The position numbers were made by a program, and so were the translations under genes. Below, piece after piece: positions 35,714-44,726 of a stretch of 64,000 bases of DNA (positions are counted from its first letter, which is position 1; each line of letters starts with the position of its first letter). The DNA comes from Flavobacterium dankookense. Lineage in GTDB: Bacteria; Bacteroidota; Bacteroidia; Flavobacteriales; Flavobacteriaceae. Below the pieces are notes generated by a model. The model saw only the letters and a list, made by a program, of their open reading frames with translations. It searched no databases and had not been told where the DNA came from. The stretch lies in NCBI RefSeq assembly GCF_004362665.1, contig NZ_SNXR01000012.1, forward strand, positions 496,001 through 560,000, read 5' to 3'.

Positions 35714-36223
35714 TTAGGGTATATATTGTAAGTCAAAACGACCATTAGTAATATTTATATTTTCGCATTCATTTGTTTCAGTAGAAAAATTAAATGTGCC
35801 TGAAATTATAAAGTTAGTTTGGTCAAAATTTGTTATAGTTACCGATCCAGATATAGTGTTAGCAAAGTCATAATAACAACCGTTTCCGTTGTTAATGAAT
35901 AAAGATTGATTAAATGGTATATTTGTTAAGCTATAACTTGTATTTATAGAAATGCTTTCGCTTATCCTTAAAATTATATTTACATCCATGTCCGAATTAT
36001 CAATACTTCCACCAATTTGTAAAACACCTCCTTGATATATTGCAGTTTGGTTTGATGTGTTTGATACTACAAAAGGTTCACCATTAATTAAGCACCCAAA
36101 TGTGTTTGCACCAGTTTGTGTAGCTGGTGGTAGTTGGTCTATAGGGTTTTGTGGTTTGTCATCTTCATTGTTACAACAACTTAAAGTAAAAGTTGTGAGC
36201 AAGAGTAGGAATAATTTTTTCAT
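35714..36223 (-). CDS. Lipoprotein, DUF6252-like
   Basis: This 169-aa protein has a lipoprotein signal (lipobox TLSC or LSCC near residue 16), a Pro-rich linker and a beta-rich body beginning FGCLINGEPFVVSNTSN. That start is typical of Bacteroidota small lipoproteins annotated DUF6252, an assignment from memory and not firm. It ends NITNGRFDLQYIP, resembling lipid-binding or adhesin-like beta-sandwich proteins. It lies directly upstream of the T9SS lipase-like gene and may be co-transcribed. Confidence 0.7.
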   Translation of the reverse strand: MKKLFLLLLTTFTLSCCNNEDDKPQNPIDQLPPATQTGANTFGCLINGEPFVVSNTSNQTAIYQGGVLQIGGSIDNSDMDVNIILRISESISINTSYSLTNIPFNQSLFINNGNGCYYDFANTISGSVTITNFDQTNFIISGTFNFSTETNECENINITNGRFDLQYIP

Positions 36224-36301
36224 ATTTTTTGCTTTTTCAAAATTAGTAATCTATTATTATCTAAAAGTAATTTTTTATGTTACATTGGTTTTAATTATGA
36301 A

Positions 36302-36862
36302 CTAACCTCTTTTCCAACAATCCTCAACGTGATCATTCACCATTCCTGTTGCTTGCATGTGCGCGTAAACTACGGTTGAACCTACAAATTTAAAGCCACG
36401 TTTTTTTAAATCTTTACTTAATGCATCCGAAATTGCAGAAGTTGCTGGAATATCTCGCAATACTTTGGGTTGATTGTCAATTGGTTTTCCGCCTGTAAAA
36501 CCCCAGATATATTTTGAAAAACTACCAAATTCTTCCTGAACTTTCATAAAAGCAATGGCGTTATAAACCGTTCCGCGAACTTTCAATTTATTTCTGATTA
36601 TACCTTCGTCTTGAAGTAATTCTTGAATTTTATCTTCGTCGTATTTTACAATTTTTTTATAATCAAAATTGTCAAATGCTTTTCTGAAGTTTTCTCTTTT
36701 CTTTAAAATGGTATACCAACTTAATCCGGCTTGAAATGTTTCCAAAACTAAAAACTCAAAAATTGTTTCGTCATCATAAACTGGATTTCCCCATTCGTTA
36801 TCGTGATAATCGCGATACAAATCATCTTTTTCACACCAAGCACATCGAACTTTATTTTCCAT
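36302..36862 (-). CDS. tag: DNA-3-methyladenine glycosylase I
   Basis: This 186-aa base-excision enzyme removes 3-methyladenine. The Tag signature RCAWCEKDDLYRDYHDNEWGNPVYDD is at the N terminus, including the zinc-binding Cys. The second zinc site is at the end (HMQATGMVNDHVEDC). Helix-hairpin-helix elements lie between. It is the last gene of a four-gene minus-strand unit, starting 2 nt after hepT. Confidence 0.95.
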   Translation of the reverse strand: MENKVRCAWCEKDDLYRDYHDNEWGNPVYDDETIFEFLVLETFQAGLSWYTILKKRENFRKAFDNFDYKKIVKYDEDKIQELLQDEGIIRNKLKVRGTVYNAIAFMKVQEEFGSFSKYIWGFTGGKPIDNQPKVLRDIPATSAISDALSKDLKKRGFKFVGSTVVYAHMQATGMVNDHVEDCWKRG

Positions 36863-36864
36863 CT

Positions 36865-37206
36865 TTAATCAAAATCCTTAATGATGGTTGTAATATCTTT
36901 TTTGAAATCAGGAATTGTTTTTAAAATTGTTTCCCAAACAAAATTCAAGTCAACAGAGAAATATTCATGAACAATGAAATTACGCATCGATTTTGCGCCA
37001 CGCCAATTTATTATAGAATACTGTTGCTTTATTTCTTCATCAATATTAGCAACAGCTTCGCCTATAACGATAAAGTTTTTAAGAATTGCATCCTGAATTA
37101 TCCAGTTTTTTAGAAATTCTTCTTTAGAAGTCGTTGTAGTTATTTCTTCTAATTTTTCAATAGATTCAAGAATATGTAAAAGAAATATTTTGGAATTATT
37201 CTTCAT
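36865..37206 (-). CDS. hepT: HepT-like ribonuclease toxin (DUF86) of a MntA-HepT system
   Basis: This 113-aa all-helical HEPN protein has the active-site motif R-x4-H-x-Y intact: RNFIVHEY near residue 78. It also has the typical IGEAVANID segment. HepT toxins cut RNA or tRNA ends until AMPylated by the partner nucleotidyltransferase. It overlaps the upstream antitoxin gene by 11 nt, the normal arrangement. The intact motif suggests an active toxin. Confidence 0.9.
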   Translation of the reverse strand: MKNNSKIFLLHILESIEKLEEITTTTSKEEFLKNWIIQDAILKNFIVIGEAVANIDEEIKQQYSIINWRGAKSMRNFIVHEYFSVDLNFVWETILKTIPDFKKDITTIIKDFD

Positions 37207-37483
37207 AAATATATTTTACTTCTCTCAAAACTCGTTCTTTAATAAATTTATTCAATCCATTTTCAGAAACTAAATCTACTTTTTTATGAAGCTTTTGTTC
37301 CAATTCAAATTGCAAATCAGAAAGCGTAAATAATCCAATTGGGTTTTGTAATGAAAACAAAATATCAATATCACTCGATGCTGTTTCTTCATTTCGAGCA
37401 ACAGAACCAAACAAACCTATTCGTTTTGGGTGAAAAGGTTTAAGTGTTTCAATGATGATATTTTGTTGACTTTTTGTAAGCAT
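37196..37483 (-). CDS. mntA: MntA-like nucleotidyltransferase antitoxin
   Basis: This 95-aa minimal nucleotidyltransferase carries GS-x10-D-x-D: GSVARNEETASSDID near residue 26. MntA neutralises HepT by adding AMP to the tyrosine of the R-x4-H-x-Y motif. It precedes and overlaps hepT. The pair lies between a queuosine-precursor transporter gene (13 nt upstream) and tag. Confidence 0.9.
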   Translation of the reverse strand: MLTKSQQNIIIETLKPFHPKRIGLFGSVARNEETASSDIDILFSLQNPIGLFTLSDLQFELEQKLHKKVDLVSENGLNKFIKERVLREVKYIYEE

Positions 37484-37496
37484 AATGTAAAAGTAA

Positions 37497-38156
37497 CTAT
37501 TTTTCCAATAAACTATCTTTTGAAATATATTTTTGTATTACATAATGTCCTATATAAATCATTGGCGTCATCAAAACGGCTATAACTAATTTAACCGTAT
37601 AACCTGTCAATCCAGAGATAACATAGGTTTTAAAATCCATAATCCCAGGCAGATAAAAGGCAATTCCCAACACGATAAAACTGTCAAAAAACTGCGAAAT
37701 TACCGTCGAACCAGTACTTCGAAGCCAAATCATTCTGTTTCCTGTTCGTTTTTTTACAAAATGAAAAATCGTAACATCGATTAATTGAGATACTAAAAAC
37801 GCTGCAATACTTCCAACAATAATCAACTGACTTTGCCCAAAAACCGATTTGAATTGCTCACTCGTTACCGAACTAATTCCAGTTGAAGGAATTTGAATGG
37901 CAAAATACAACACGAAAAAAGTGTAAGCAATCAATCCAGCTGTGATGAGCGATAATCGTTTCACTCCTTTTTCGCCAAAATATTCATTGATTAAATCGGT
38001 TGTAACAAAAACAATTGGCCAAGGCAAAATTCCAATACTCATCGGAACGCCAAAAACATCAATTAGTTTTCCGCCAGTAAGTTCAGCAACAATAGCATTG
38101 GTGATGAAAATACCAGCTAGTATAATATAAACGGTGTCTTTTCTAGTCTTAAACAT
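37497..38156 (-). CDS. Queuosine precursor transporter (QPTR/YhhQ, DUF165 family)
   Basis: This 219-aa membrane protein has six helices. Family motifs: NAIVAELTGGKLIDVFG near residue 20, PWPIVFVTTDLINEYFG near residue 45, and SQLIDVTIFHFVKKRTG near residue 120. These carriers import queuine, preQ0 or preQ1 for tRNA modification. It is the first gene of a tight unit with mntA, hepT and tag. Divergent from the M3 peptidase gene. Confidence 0.92.
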   Translation of the reverse strand: MFKTRKDTVYIILAGIFITNAIVAELTGGKLIDVFGVPMSIGILPWPIVFVTTDLINEYFGEKGVKRLSLITAGLIAYTFFVLYFAIQIPSTGISSVTSEQFKSVFGQSQLIIVGSIAAFLVSQLIDVTIFHFVKKRTGNRMIWLRSTGSTVISQFFDSFIVLGIAFYLPGIMDFKTYVISGLTGYTVKLVIAVLMTPMIYIGHYVIQKYISKDSLLEK

Positions 38157-38223
38157 GAAAATAGATTTTCTGATTTCTCAAATTTATGTAATTCAGAGGA
38201 ATAAATACCAAACGAATTTTCAT

Positions 38224-38231
38224 TACTTTTG
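38224..38231 (+). promoter_or_regulatory. -7 element of the M3 peptidase gene
   Basis: TACTTTTG is an exact TAnnTTTG match, 18 nt before the ATG at 38250. The promoter therefore looks intact even though the gene carries a stop codon. Confidence 0.55.
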
Positions 38232-38249
38232 AAGAAACGCAAACTAATT

Positions 38250-40364
38250 ATGAAAAAAATAATTTTAACGATTCTTATGAATGCTCCAATCTTAGTTGCC
38301 AATGGGCAAGAGTCTAATAACCCTTTATTGAAAAACTGGACTGGACCTTATGGTGGTGTTCCTGCTTTCAATGAATACAAAATAAACGATTTAAAACCTG
38401 CTATTGAAGTCGCTATTCAGGAAAAGCTAAACGAAATTAACGCTATCGCTACTAATCCAAAACCTGCAACTTTTGAAAATACAATCGTAGCAATGGAAAA
38501 AGCGGGTAAAAAACTAACCCAAACCTATGCTGCTTTCGGGATTTTTAGTTCCAATATGAGTAGTCCTGAATTTGAACCAATAGAAGCCGAAATCACACCA
38601 AAATTCTCTGAATTAAACAATAAAATTTATCAAAACGCAAAGCTATTTCAAAGAATTGCTTCCATTTACAACGCTAAAGAAAAAGATAAACTAACCGCAG
38701 AATAACAACGTTTGGTTTGGAATTATTATTCCAATTTCGTTCGCGAAGGTGCAAAAGCCGATGCTAATAGCAAAAAAAGAATTGGTGAAATCAATCAGCA
38801 ATTAGCTGGATTATTTACAAAATTTAGCCAAAATCAATTGGCTGATGAAAGCAATTATTATTTAGAACTCAAAACAGAAGCCGATTTTGATGGACTGCCT
38901 ATTGAACTAAAAAATGCTGCCATTGCTGATGCTAAAGAGAGAAAGTTAAACGTTCTTGGTTGCATTGCCAACACACGTTCGTCAATTGAACCGTTTTTGA
39001 CTTTTTCAAATAACAGAAGTTTAAGAGAAAAAGCATTTCAAATCTTTACCAATCGTGGCGATAACGAGAATGCGAACAACAACAACGAAATACTCGTTCA
39101 AATCTTAAAACTCCGTGCCGAAAAAGCAAAACTACTTGGTTTCAAAACCTTTGCCGATTGGAGTTTGTCAAATACTATGGCAAAATCACCACAAAGAACA
39201 CTAGATTTAATGGAATCCGTTTGGAAACCAGCCGTTGATAAAGTAGCCATTGATGTAGCCGAAATGCAAAAAATTGTCGATGCCGAAGGCGGAAATTTCA
39301 AAATATCTCCTTGGGATTATCGCTATTATGCCGAAAAAGTTCGTAAAGCAAAATACGATTTAGACCAAAACGACGTAAAACCCTATCTTCAATTAGAAAA
39401 ATTACGCGAAGGAATGTTTTGGGTAGCAGGCGAAATTTTTAATCTAAACTTCAAGCAAGTATTCAATGTTCCAGTCTATCACCAAGACGTTCGCGTTTGG
39501 GAAGTGACTAACAAACAAACTGGTAAAACTGTTGGTGTTTGGTATTTTGATCCTTATGCTCGAAAAGGGAAACGCTCAGGTGCATGGATGAACGCTTTGC
39601 GCGAACAAAGTAGAGTAGATGGCGAAGTGCTAACCATCGTAACCAACAACTGCAATTTCATTAAAGGAAATGAAGGCGAACCAATCTTAATTTCTTGGGA
39701 TGATGCCACGACACTTTTCCATGAATTTGGGCACGCGCTACACGGATTATGTTCAGATGTAACCTATCCTAGTCTTTCAGGAACCAATACACCAAGAGAT
39801 TATGTAGAATTTCCATCCCAAATTTTAGAACGTTGGTTAGCAACTCCCGAAGTCTTGAATAAGTTTGCTCTACATTACCAAACAAACGAACCAATGCCAC
39901 TGTCACTAGTAGATCGTTTAGAAAAAGCAGCTACTTTCAACGAAGGATTTTCAACCATCGAGACCATTTCAAGTGCTTTAGTTGATATGAAATTACATTT
40001 ACTAGAAAATCCAAACATTAATCCAAAACAATTCGAAAAAGAAACCTTAGATAAGTTAAACATGCCATCACAGATTGTAATGCGTCACAGAATTCCTCAG
40101 TTTGGTCATATCTTTTCAGATGATGCCTATGCTGCTGGATATTATGGTTATCTATGGGCAGATGTTATTAGTGCAGATGCAACCGAAGCCTTTACCGAAG
40201 CCAAAGGTGGTTTGTATGACAAAGAAGTGGCAAAACGTTTATTAGAAAATGTTTTCAGTATCGGAAACACTATCGATCCCGAAATCGCCTATAAAAAATT
40301 CCGTGGAAGAGAAGCCAAAACCGATGCGTTGATGCGAGCAAGAAACTTCCCTATTGCAAAGTAA
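38250..40364 (+). pseudogene. M3 family metallopeptidase (Dcp-like) interrupted by one in-frame TAA
   Basis: Two segments in the same frame (38250-38705 and 38706-40364) together make a normal dipeptidyl carboxypeptidase of about 704 codons. The first part has a signal peptide (ending VANGQ) and the N-terminal helical domain. The second holds the zinc site HEFGHALHGL and the family ending RGREAKTDALMRARNFP. The only lesion is TAA at 38703-38705, in LTAE-stop-QRLVW, where relatives read an amino acid, in my recollection Gln. A CAA-to-TAA change would explain it. It may be a recent pseudogene, a sequencing error, or give a truncated N-terminal product. Confidence 0.85.
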
Positions 40365-40397
40365 AAAATGGTTTAAAAAATGCCTTATGCTTGTTTT

Positions 40398-40485
40398 TAG
40401 CCCCGATGGAAGCGGCATCCTTTTTCTTTTTAGAAAAAGATATAGCGAACAGCGGGAAGAAATGTTTTAAAAAAGCAGAAGCGTG
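40398..40485. repeat. Interspersed repeat of the TAGCCCCGATGGAAGCGG type
   Basis: TAGCCCCGATGGAAGCGGCA starts the element, an arm pair CTTTTTCTTTTT / AAAAAGA follows, and AGCAGAAGCGTGTTGCTCC ends it. It is a second copy of the family at 30103-30243, here without the nested palindrome. It lies between the M3 peptidase gene and the tsf terminator. Confidence 0.65.
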
Positions 40486-40500
40486 TTGCTCCTTAAAATA

Positions 40501-40535
40501 AAAAACCTCGTTTCAATAAAGAAACGAGGTTATTA
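40501..40535 (-). terminator. Terminator after tsf
   Basis: The arms AACCTCGTTTC and GAAACGAGGTT, with an A-run that reads as a T-run on the minus strand, lie 20 nt past the tsf stop. Confidence 0.88.
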
Positions 40536-40554
40536 TCTAAAATTTGATATTGTA

Positions 40555-41517
40555 TTATCCTAAAGTAACACGTTTGAAACCTGTGATTTCTACATTAAAT
40601 CCTTTAACATAATCACCAACTTTTTTACTGTCATCTTTGATGAAGTTTTGGTCTAATAATGCTTTTTCTTGGTCTAAAGTAGTGTTGTCAGAGATGAAAC
40701 GTTGTATTTTTCCTGGAATAATTTTATCCCAAATTTGCTCTGGTTTACCTTCAGCTTTTAATTCAGCTTTAGCATCTTCTTCTGCTTGCTTGATAACTTC
40801 TGGAGTTAATTGAGAGAAAGAAATATATTTAGGAACATTTTTCAAAGTTTTACCTAAACGTTTTGCCTCTTCATTATCTTTTTCGATTACAGCAATACGA
40901 GCAGCAAGTTCAGATTCAACAAAAGCAGGATCAAAATCCTTATAAGATAATGTATCAGCTCCCATTGAAGCCACTTGCATAGAGATGTCTTTAGTCAATG
41001 TCTCAGCATTGTCAACTCTAGCAGAAACTGCTGTTAAAGCTGCGATTTTATTAACGTGAACATAAGATCCAACAAATGCACCTTCTAAAATTTCAAAACC
41101 ACCGATTTCGATTTTTTCACCGATAACACCAGTTTGTTCGATTAATTTTTCAGCAACAGTAATTCCGTTGAAATCTGATGCTAAAAAGTCTTCTTTAGAA
41201 GAGAAGTTGATTGCTTTTTCAACTAAATTTTTAGCTAAAGTTACAAAAGCTTCGTTTTTACCTACGAAATCTGTTTCACAGTTTAAAGTGATAATTGCTC
41301 CTCTAGTGTTGTCTGCATTGATAAAAGAAACAGCTGCACCTTCAGAAGAATCACGGTCAGAACGATTAGCAGCAACTTTTTGTCCTTTTTCTCTAAGGAT
41401 TTGTATTGCTTTATCGAAATCGCCTTCAGCTTCAACTAAAGCTTTTTTACAGTCCATCATTCCGGCACCTGTAGATTGTCTTAATTTATTTACGTCTGCA
41501 GCAGTAATTGTTGCCAT
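40555..41517 (-). CDS. tsf: Elongation factor Ts
   Basis: This 320-aa nucleotide-exchange factor for EF-Tu begins with the UBA-like domain and the signature LRQSTGAGMMDCKKALVEAEGD. The TDFVGKNEAF core motif follows near residue 80, then two dimerisation subdomains. It follows rpsB as in most bacteria, but the 117-nt gap holds repeated words such as AATTCGTAATT. Confidence 0.96.
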   Translation of the reverse strand: MATITAADVNKLRQSTGAGMMDCKKALVEAEGDFDKAIQILREKGQKVAANRSDRDSSEGAAVSFINADNTRGAIITLNCETDFVGKNEAFVTLAKNLVEKAINFSSKEDFLASDFNGITVAEKLIEQTGVIGEKIEIGGFEILEGAFVGSYVHVNKIAALTAVSARVDNAETLTKDISMQVASMGADTLSYKDFDPAFVESELAARIAVIEKDNEEAKRLGKTLKNVPKYISFSQLTPEVIKQAEEDAKAELKAEGKPEQIWDKIIPGKIQRFISDNTTLDQEKALLDQNFIKDDSKKVGDYVKGFNVEITGFKRVTLG

Positions 41518-41572
41518 TTTGTTTTTTATTTTAAGATTAATAAAATTCTTTTAAAAAAAATTACGAATTGCA

Positions 41573-41630
41573 AACTTAAAATTACGAGTATAATAATTCG
41601 TAATTCTTAATTCATAATTCGTAATTATTG
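41573..41630. repeat. Simple repeats in the rpsB-tsf spacer
   Basis: The word ATTCGTAATT or close variants occurs three to four times (41607-41628 and reversed near 41561-41585). It can form AT-rich hairpins between two normally tightly linked genes. Confidence 0.5.
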
Positions 41631-41634
41631 GTTT

Positions 41635-42447
41635 TTATTCTTCAGATTTTGTTTCTGTAGCTTCCACTTCAGGAGCAGCTTCAACAGCTGGTGCTTCAAC
41701 AGCAGCAGTAACTTCTTCTACCGCTTCTACTTCTGGAGCATCAACTTCTTTGTCAGAAGTTCTGTTAGCTAATCCGTCTTTCACAGCGTCAGTAACTAAT
41801 GATAAAATTTTATCAATTGATTTAGAAGCATCATCATTGGCTGGAATAACGTAATCTACTTCACGTGGATCAGAGTTAGTATCAACCATTGCGAAAACTG
41901 GAATGTTTAATTTTTGTGCTTCTTTAACTGCGATGTGTTCCGCTTTGATATCTACTACAAATAATGCAGCAGGTAATCTTGACATATCAGCGATAGAACC
42001 TAAGTTCTTCTCTAATTTTGCACGAAGACGATCAACTTGTAATCTTTCTTTTTTAGAAAGCGTGTTGAAAGTTCCATCTTTCTTCATTTTATCAATAGAA
42101 GCCATTTTTTTAACCGCTTTTCTAATAGTAACGAAGTTAGTTAACATACCACCTGGCCATCTTTCAGTGATGTAAGGCATGTTACATGCTGCAGCTTTTT
42201 CAGCTACAATGTCTTTAGCTTGTTTTTTGGTAGCTACGAAAAGTACTTTTCTACCTGATGCTGCAATTTTTTTCAAAGCTTCATTAGCTTCTTCAATTTT
42301 TGCAGCTGTTTTATATAGATTAATGATATGAATACCATTTCTTTCCATATAAATGTATGGAGCCATGTTTGGATCCCATTTACGAGTCATGTGTCCAAAG
42401 TGAACACCTGCTTCTAATAAATCTTTAACTTCAATTTTGTTTGCCAT
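41635..42447 (-). CDS. rpsB: 30S ribosomal protein uS2
   Basis: This 270-aa protein starts MANKIEVKDLLEAGVHFGH. The S2 core is complete to about residue 225, including RWPGGMLTNFVTIRK and the DTNSDPREVDYVIPANDDA motif. A tail of about 40 residues rich in Ala, Glu and Val follows, as in other Bacteroidota. It is first of the rpsB-tsf pair. The 185-nt upstream region may be a structured leader. Confidence 0.96.
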   Translation of the reverse strand: MANKIEVKDLLEAGVHFGHMTRKWDPNMAPYIYMERNGIHIINLYKTAAKIEEANEALKKIAASGRKVLFVATKKQAKDIVAEKAAACNMPYITERWPGGMLTNFVTIRKAVKKMASIDKMKKDGTFNTLSKKERLQVDRLRAKLEKNLGSIADMSRLPAALFVVDIKAEHIAVKEAQKLNIPVFAMVDTNSDPREVDYVIPANDDASKSIDKILSLVTDAVKDGLANRTSDKEVDAPEVEAVEEVTAAVEAPAVEAAPEVEATETKSEE

Positions 42448-42600
42448 TGTGTAATAGTTTACGTTCCGTTGATTAGCAATGCGTCACCTTTTTCGCTTAA
42501 TAAATTAAGACTTTGTACTGCATTTCGATGCTAAACTAATTCCCTTTTAAAAGGAATATCGACAACTTTGTTTTAAATTCTATTTTAATTGTAAAAAAGG
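42448..42600 (-). promoter_or_regulatory. Possible structured 5' leader of rpsB
   Basis: On the minus strand the 150 nt before rpsB contain consecutive small stems: TTCCTTTTAAAAGGGAA, GCATCGAAATGC, CTTAATTTATTAAG, then GCATTGCTAATCAACGGAAC close to the start. S2 autoregulates through its leader in other bacteria. A homologous element here is inference. Confidence 0.35.
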
Positions 42601-42632
42601 TTTGAAAAAAATATTCTGATATAAATCGAATA

Positions 42633-43019
42633 TTAACGTTTCGAGAATTGGAATCTCTTTCTCGCTTTTTTCTGACCGAATTTTTTACGTTCTACCATTC
42701 TTGGATCTCTTGTTAATAATCCTTCTGGTTTTAAGATAGCTCTGTTTTCAGCTTCCACTTCACACATTGCTCTTGCAATAGCCATTCTCACAGCTTCTGC
42801 TTGACCTGTTGAACCACCACCATAAACATTTACTTTTACATCAAAGTTTGTAGCATTGTCTGTCATAGACATTGGCTGCATCACTTTGTACTGTAAAGTA
42901 GCTGTTGGAAAGTAAGTTGCAAATTCTCTTTTGTTTACAGTGATTTTCCCTGTACCTTCAGTAACATAAACACGTGCAACAGCACATTTTCTTCTACCGA
43001 TTTTGTGAATAACTCCCAT
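42633..43019 (-). CDS. rpsI: 30S ribosomal protein uS9
   Basis: This 128-aa protein starts MGVIHKIGRRKCAVARVYV, has the S9 signature GGGSTGQAEAVRMAIARAM and ends RKRFQFSKR, the C-terminal tail that contacts P-site tRNA. Its start codon touches the rplM stop (one base shared at 43019), so translation is coupled. Confidence 0.97.
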   Translation of the reverse strand: MGVIHKIGRRKCAVARVYVTEGTGKITVNKREFATYFPTATLQYKVMQPMSMTDNATNFDVKVNVYGGGSTGQAEAVRMAIARAMCEVEAENRAILKPEGLLTRDPRMVERKKFGQKKARKRFQFSKR

Positions 43020-43474
43020 TACTTTAAGTCGTTTAGGTTAACTGTTTTAGGCTTTTGTGCACCATATTTGTGCTCAGTACCTACAACAACATTTAAATTT
43101 CTGAAAAGTTCTGCTCCTAATTTGTTTTTAGGCAACATACCTTTCACTGCCTTTTCAACAAGTGCAGCAGGGTTTTTTGATTGCAAAACCTTTGCAGTCA
43201 AACTTCTTTGTCCTCCTGGATAACCTGTGTGACGAATGTAAGTCTTGTCGTCAAGTTTGTTACCCGTAAGGTTGATTTTGTCTGCGTTGATAACAATTAC
43301 GTTATCTCCACAGTCGACGTGAGGTGTGTAACTTGGTTTGTATTTACCTCTAAGAATCATAGCGACCTTTGAAGCAAAACGACCTAAGTTATGACCATCA
43401 GCATCTACAATGATCCACTCTTTTGTAACAGTGGCTTTGCTTGCAGATTGTGTCTTGTAGCTTAATGCGTCCAT
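43019..43474 (-). CDS. rplM: 50S ribosomal protein uL13
   Basis: This 151-aa protein has the L13 blocks WIIVDADGHNLGRFASKVA, YTPHVDCGDNVIVINA and GMLPKNKLGAELFRNLNV. It leads the rplM-rpsI operon. A full promoter with TTG, 19-nt spacer and TACTTTTG lies at 43518-43547. Confidence 0.97.
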   Translation of the reverse strand: MDALSYKTQSASKATVTKEWIIVDADGHNLGRFASKVAMILRGKYKPSYTPHVDCGDNVIVINADKINLTGNKLDDKTYIRHTGYPGGQRSLTAKVLQSKNPAALVEKAVKGMLPKNKLGAELFRNLNVVVGTEHKYGAQKPKTVNLNDLK

Positions 43475-43517
43475 AATAATATTTTAATTAAACATTCCAT
43501 TCCTAATTAAAGGAGTG

Positions 43518-43547
43518 CAAAAGTACAAATAAATATCATATATGCAA
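43518..43547 (-). promoter_or_regulatory. Promoter of rplM-rpsI
   Basis: On the minus strand TTG (43547-43545), a 19-nt spacer and TACTTTTG (43525-43518) form a complete consensus promoter followed by CACTCC, typical of the phylum. Confidence 0.8.
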
Positions 43548-43656
43548 ACAGTCATAAAAAAATTCTTTTAATTGCTTTTCAACGATTTAGCGAATAAGAA
43601 TAAATATAACTTTTCTATAAAATATTTTGCTATTTTTACACATTAACATTGATCAA

Positions 43657-44679
43657 ATGAAATCGAAAGCCACATTAAAACAAATAGCAAAAGAATTAGG
43701 AGTTTCAGTTTCTACTGTTTCTAAAGCTTTAAATGGAAGTCCTGAAATCAGTGAACCAACGAAACAGCGCGTTCAGGAATATGCAAAACTGAAAAATTAT
43801 AAGCCAAACGTAATTGGTTTAAACCTAAAAAATAGAAGAACTAGAACTATAGGAGTAATAATTCCTAATATTTTGAATTCATTTTTTGCCAAAGTTTTTA
43901 GTGGTATTGAAAAAGTTTGCGATGAAAAAGGATATAAAGTCATCACTTGTATTTCAAATGAATCATTGGAAAAAGAAATTAACGCGCTCGAAATGTTGAG
44001 TAACGGAACGATAGATGGTTTTATTCTTTCCATTTCTGAAGAATCTCAAAAACTTCAAAGCTTCAATCATTTTAAAGAAATTATAAATGACGGAACACCA
44101 ATCGTAATGTTTGATAGAATTGCTGATGAAGTTAATTGCGACAAAGTTATTGTGGATGATTATGAGTCGGCAATCAACGCCATGGAACATTTAATAAAAA
44201 CTGGTTGTAAAAAAATAGCGTTATTATCAGCAATTGATAATTTGAGTGTTGGAAAACTCCGAGCCAAAGGTTTTTTCAAAGCACTTGAAGCAAACGGATT
44301 ACAAGTAGATGAAAATTTAGTCATATTAACTAATAATAATGAAGAATTCAATTCCAAAATTGGAGGTTTCTTTATTAAAAATAAACCTGATGGTGTTTTC
44401 GCAGTCGATGAACATGCTTCCGTTACAGCATTAAAATTAGGGATTCAAAACGGATATAAAATTCCACAAGATTTATCAATTATCGGTTTTGCCGATGGTG
44501 TTTGGTCGCGAAGAATGACACCAAGTCTTTCAACCGTTAGTCAGCATGGTCCAGAAATCGGCGAAGTTGCTGCTCAATTATTGATTGATAAACTCGAAAG
44601 TAATGATGAAAATTTGACTTTTTCTACTACAACAATCAAAACAGAATTACGACAAAGAGACTCAACCAAAAAGATTTAG
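43657..44679 (+). CDS. LacI family transcriptional regulator
   Basis: This 340-aa regulator starts MKSKATLKQIAKELGVSVST, the LacI helix-turn-helix, with the hinge helix in KPNVIGLNLKNRRTRTIGVII. A periplasmic-binding-protein-like effector domain follows, including DEHASVTALKLGIQNGYKIP and IGFADGVWSRRMTPSL. The 43657 Met is chosen because it begins the HTH; the upstream in-frame extension is not conserved-looking. No sugar-utilisation genes are adjacent, so the regulated genes are unknown. Confidence 0.93.
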   Translation: MKSKATLKQIAKELGVSVSTVSKALNGSPEISEPTKQRVQEYAKLKNYKPNVIGLNLKNRRTRTIGVIIPNILNSFFAKVFSGIEKVCDEKGYKVITCISNESLEKEINALEMLSNGTIDGFILSISEESQKLQSFNHFKEIINDGTPIVMFDRIADEVNCDKVIVDDYESAINAMEHLIKTGCKKIALLSAIDNLSVGKLRAKGFFKALEANGLQVDENLVILTNNNEEFNSKIGGFFIKNKPDGVFAVDEHASVTALKLGIQNGYKIPQDLSIIGFADGVWSRRMTPSLSTVSQHGPEIGEVAAQLLIDKLESNDENLTFSTTTIKTELRQRDSTKKI

Positions 44680-44726
44680 AAAATTGGCGCAACCTTTTCA
44701 AAATTTTAACATCTGTTAAATTAATT

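Noticed and set aside
38703..38705. In-frame stop as a recoded amino acid
   Set aside because: The codon is TAA, not TGA or TAG, and no recoding element is visible; nonsense mutation or sequence error is simpler.
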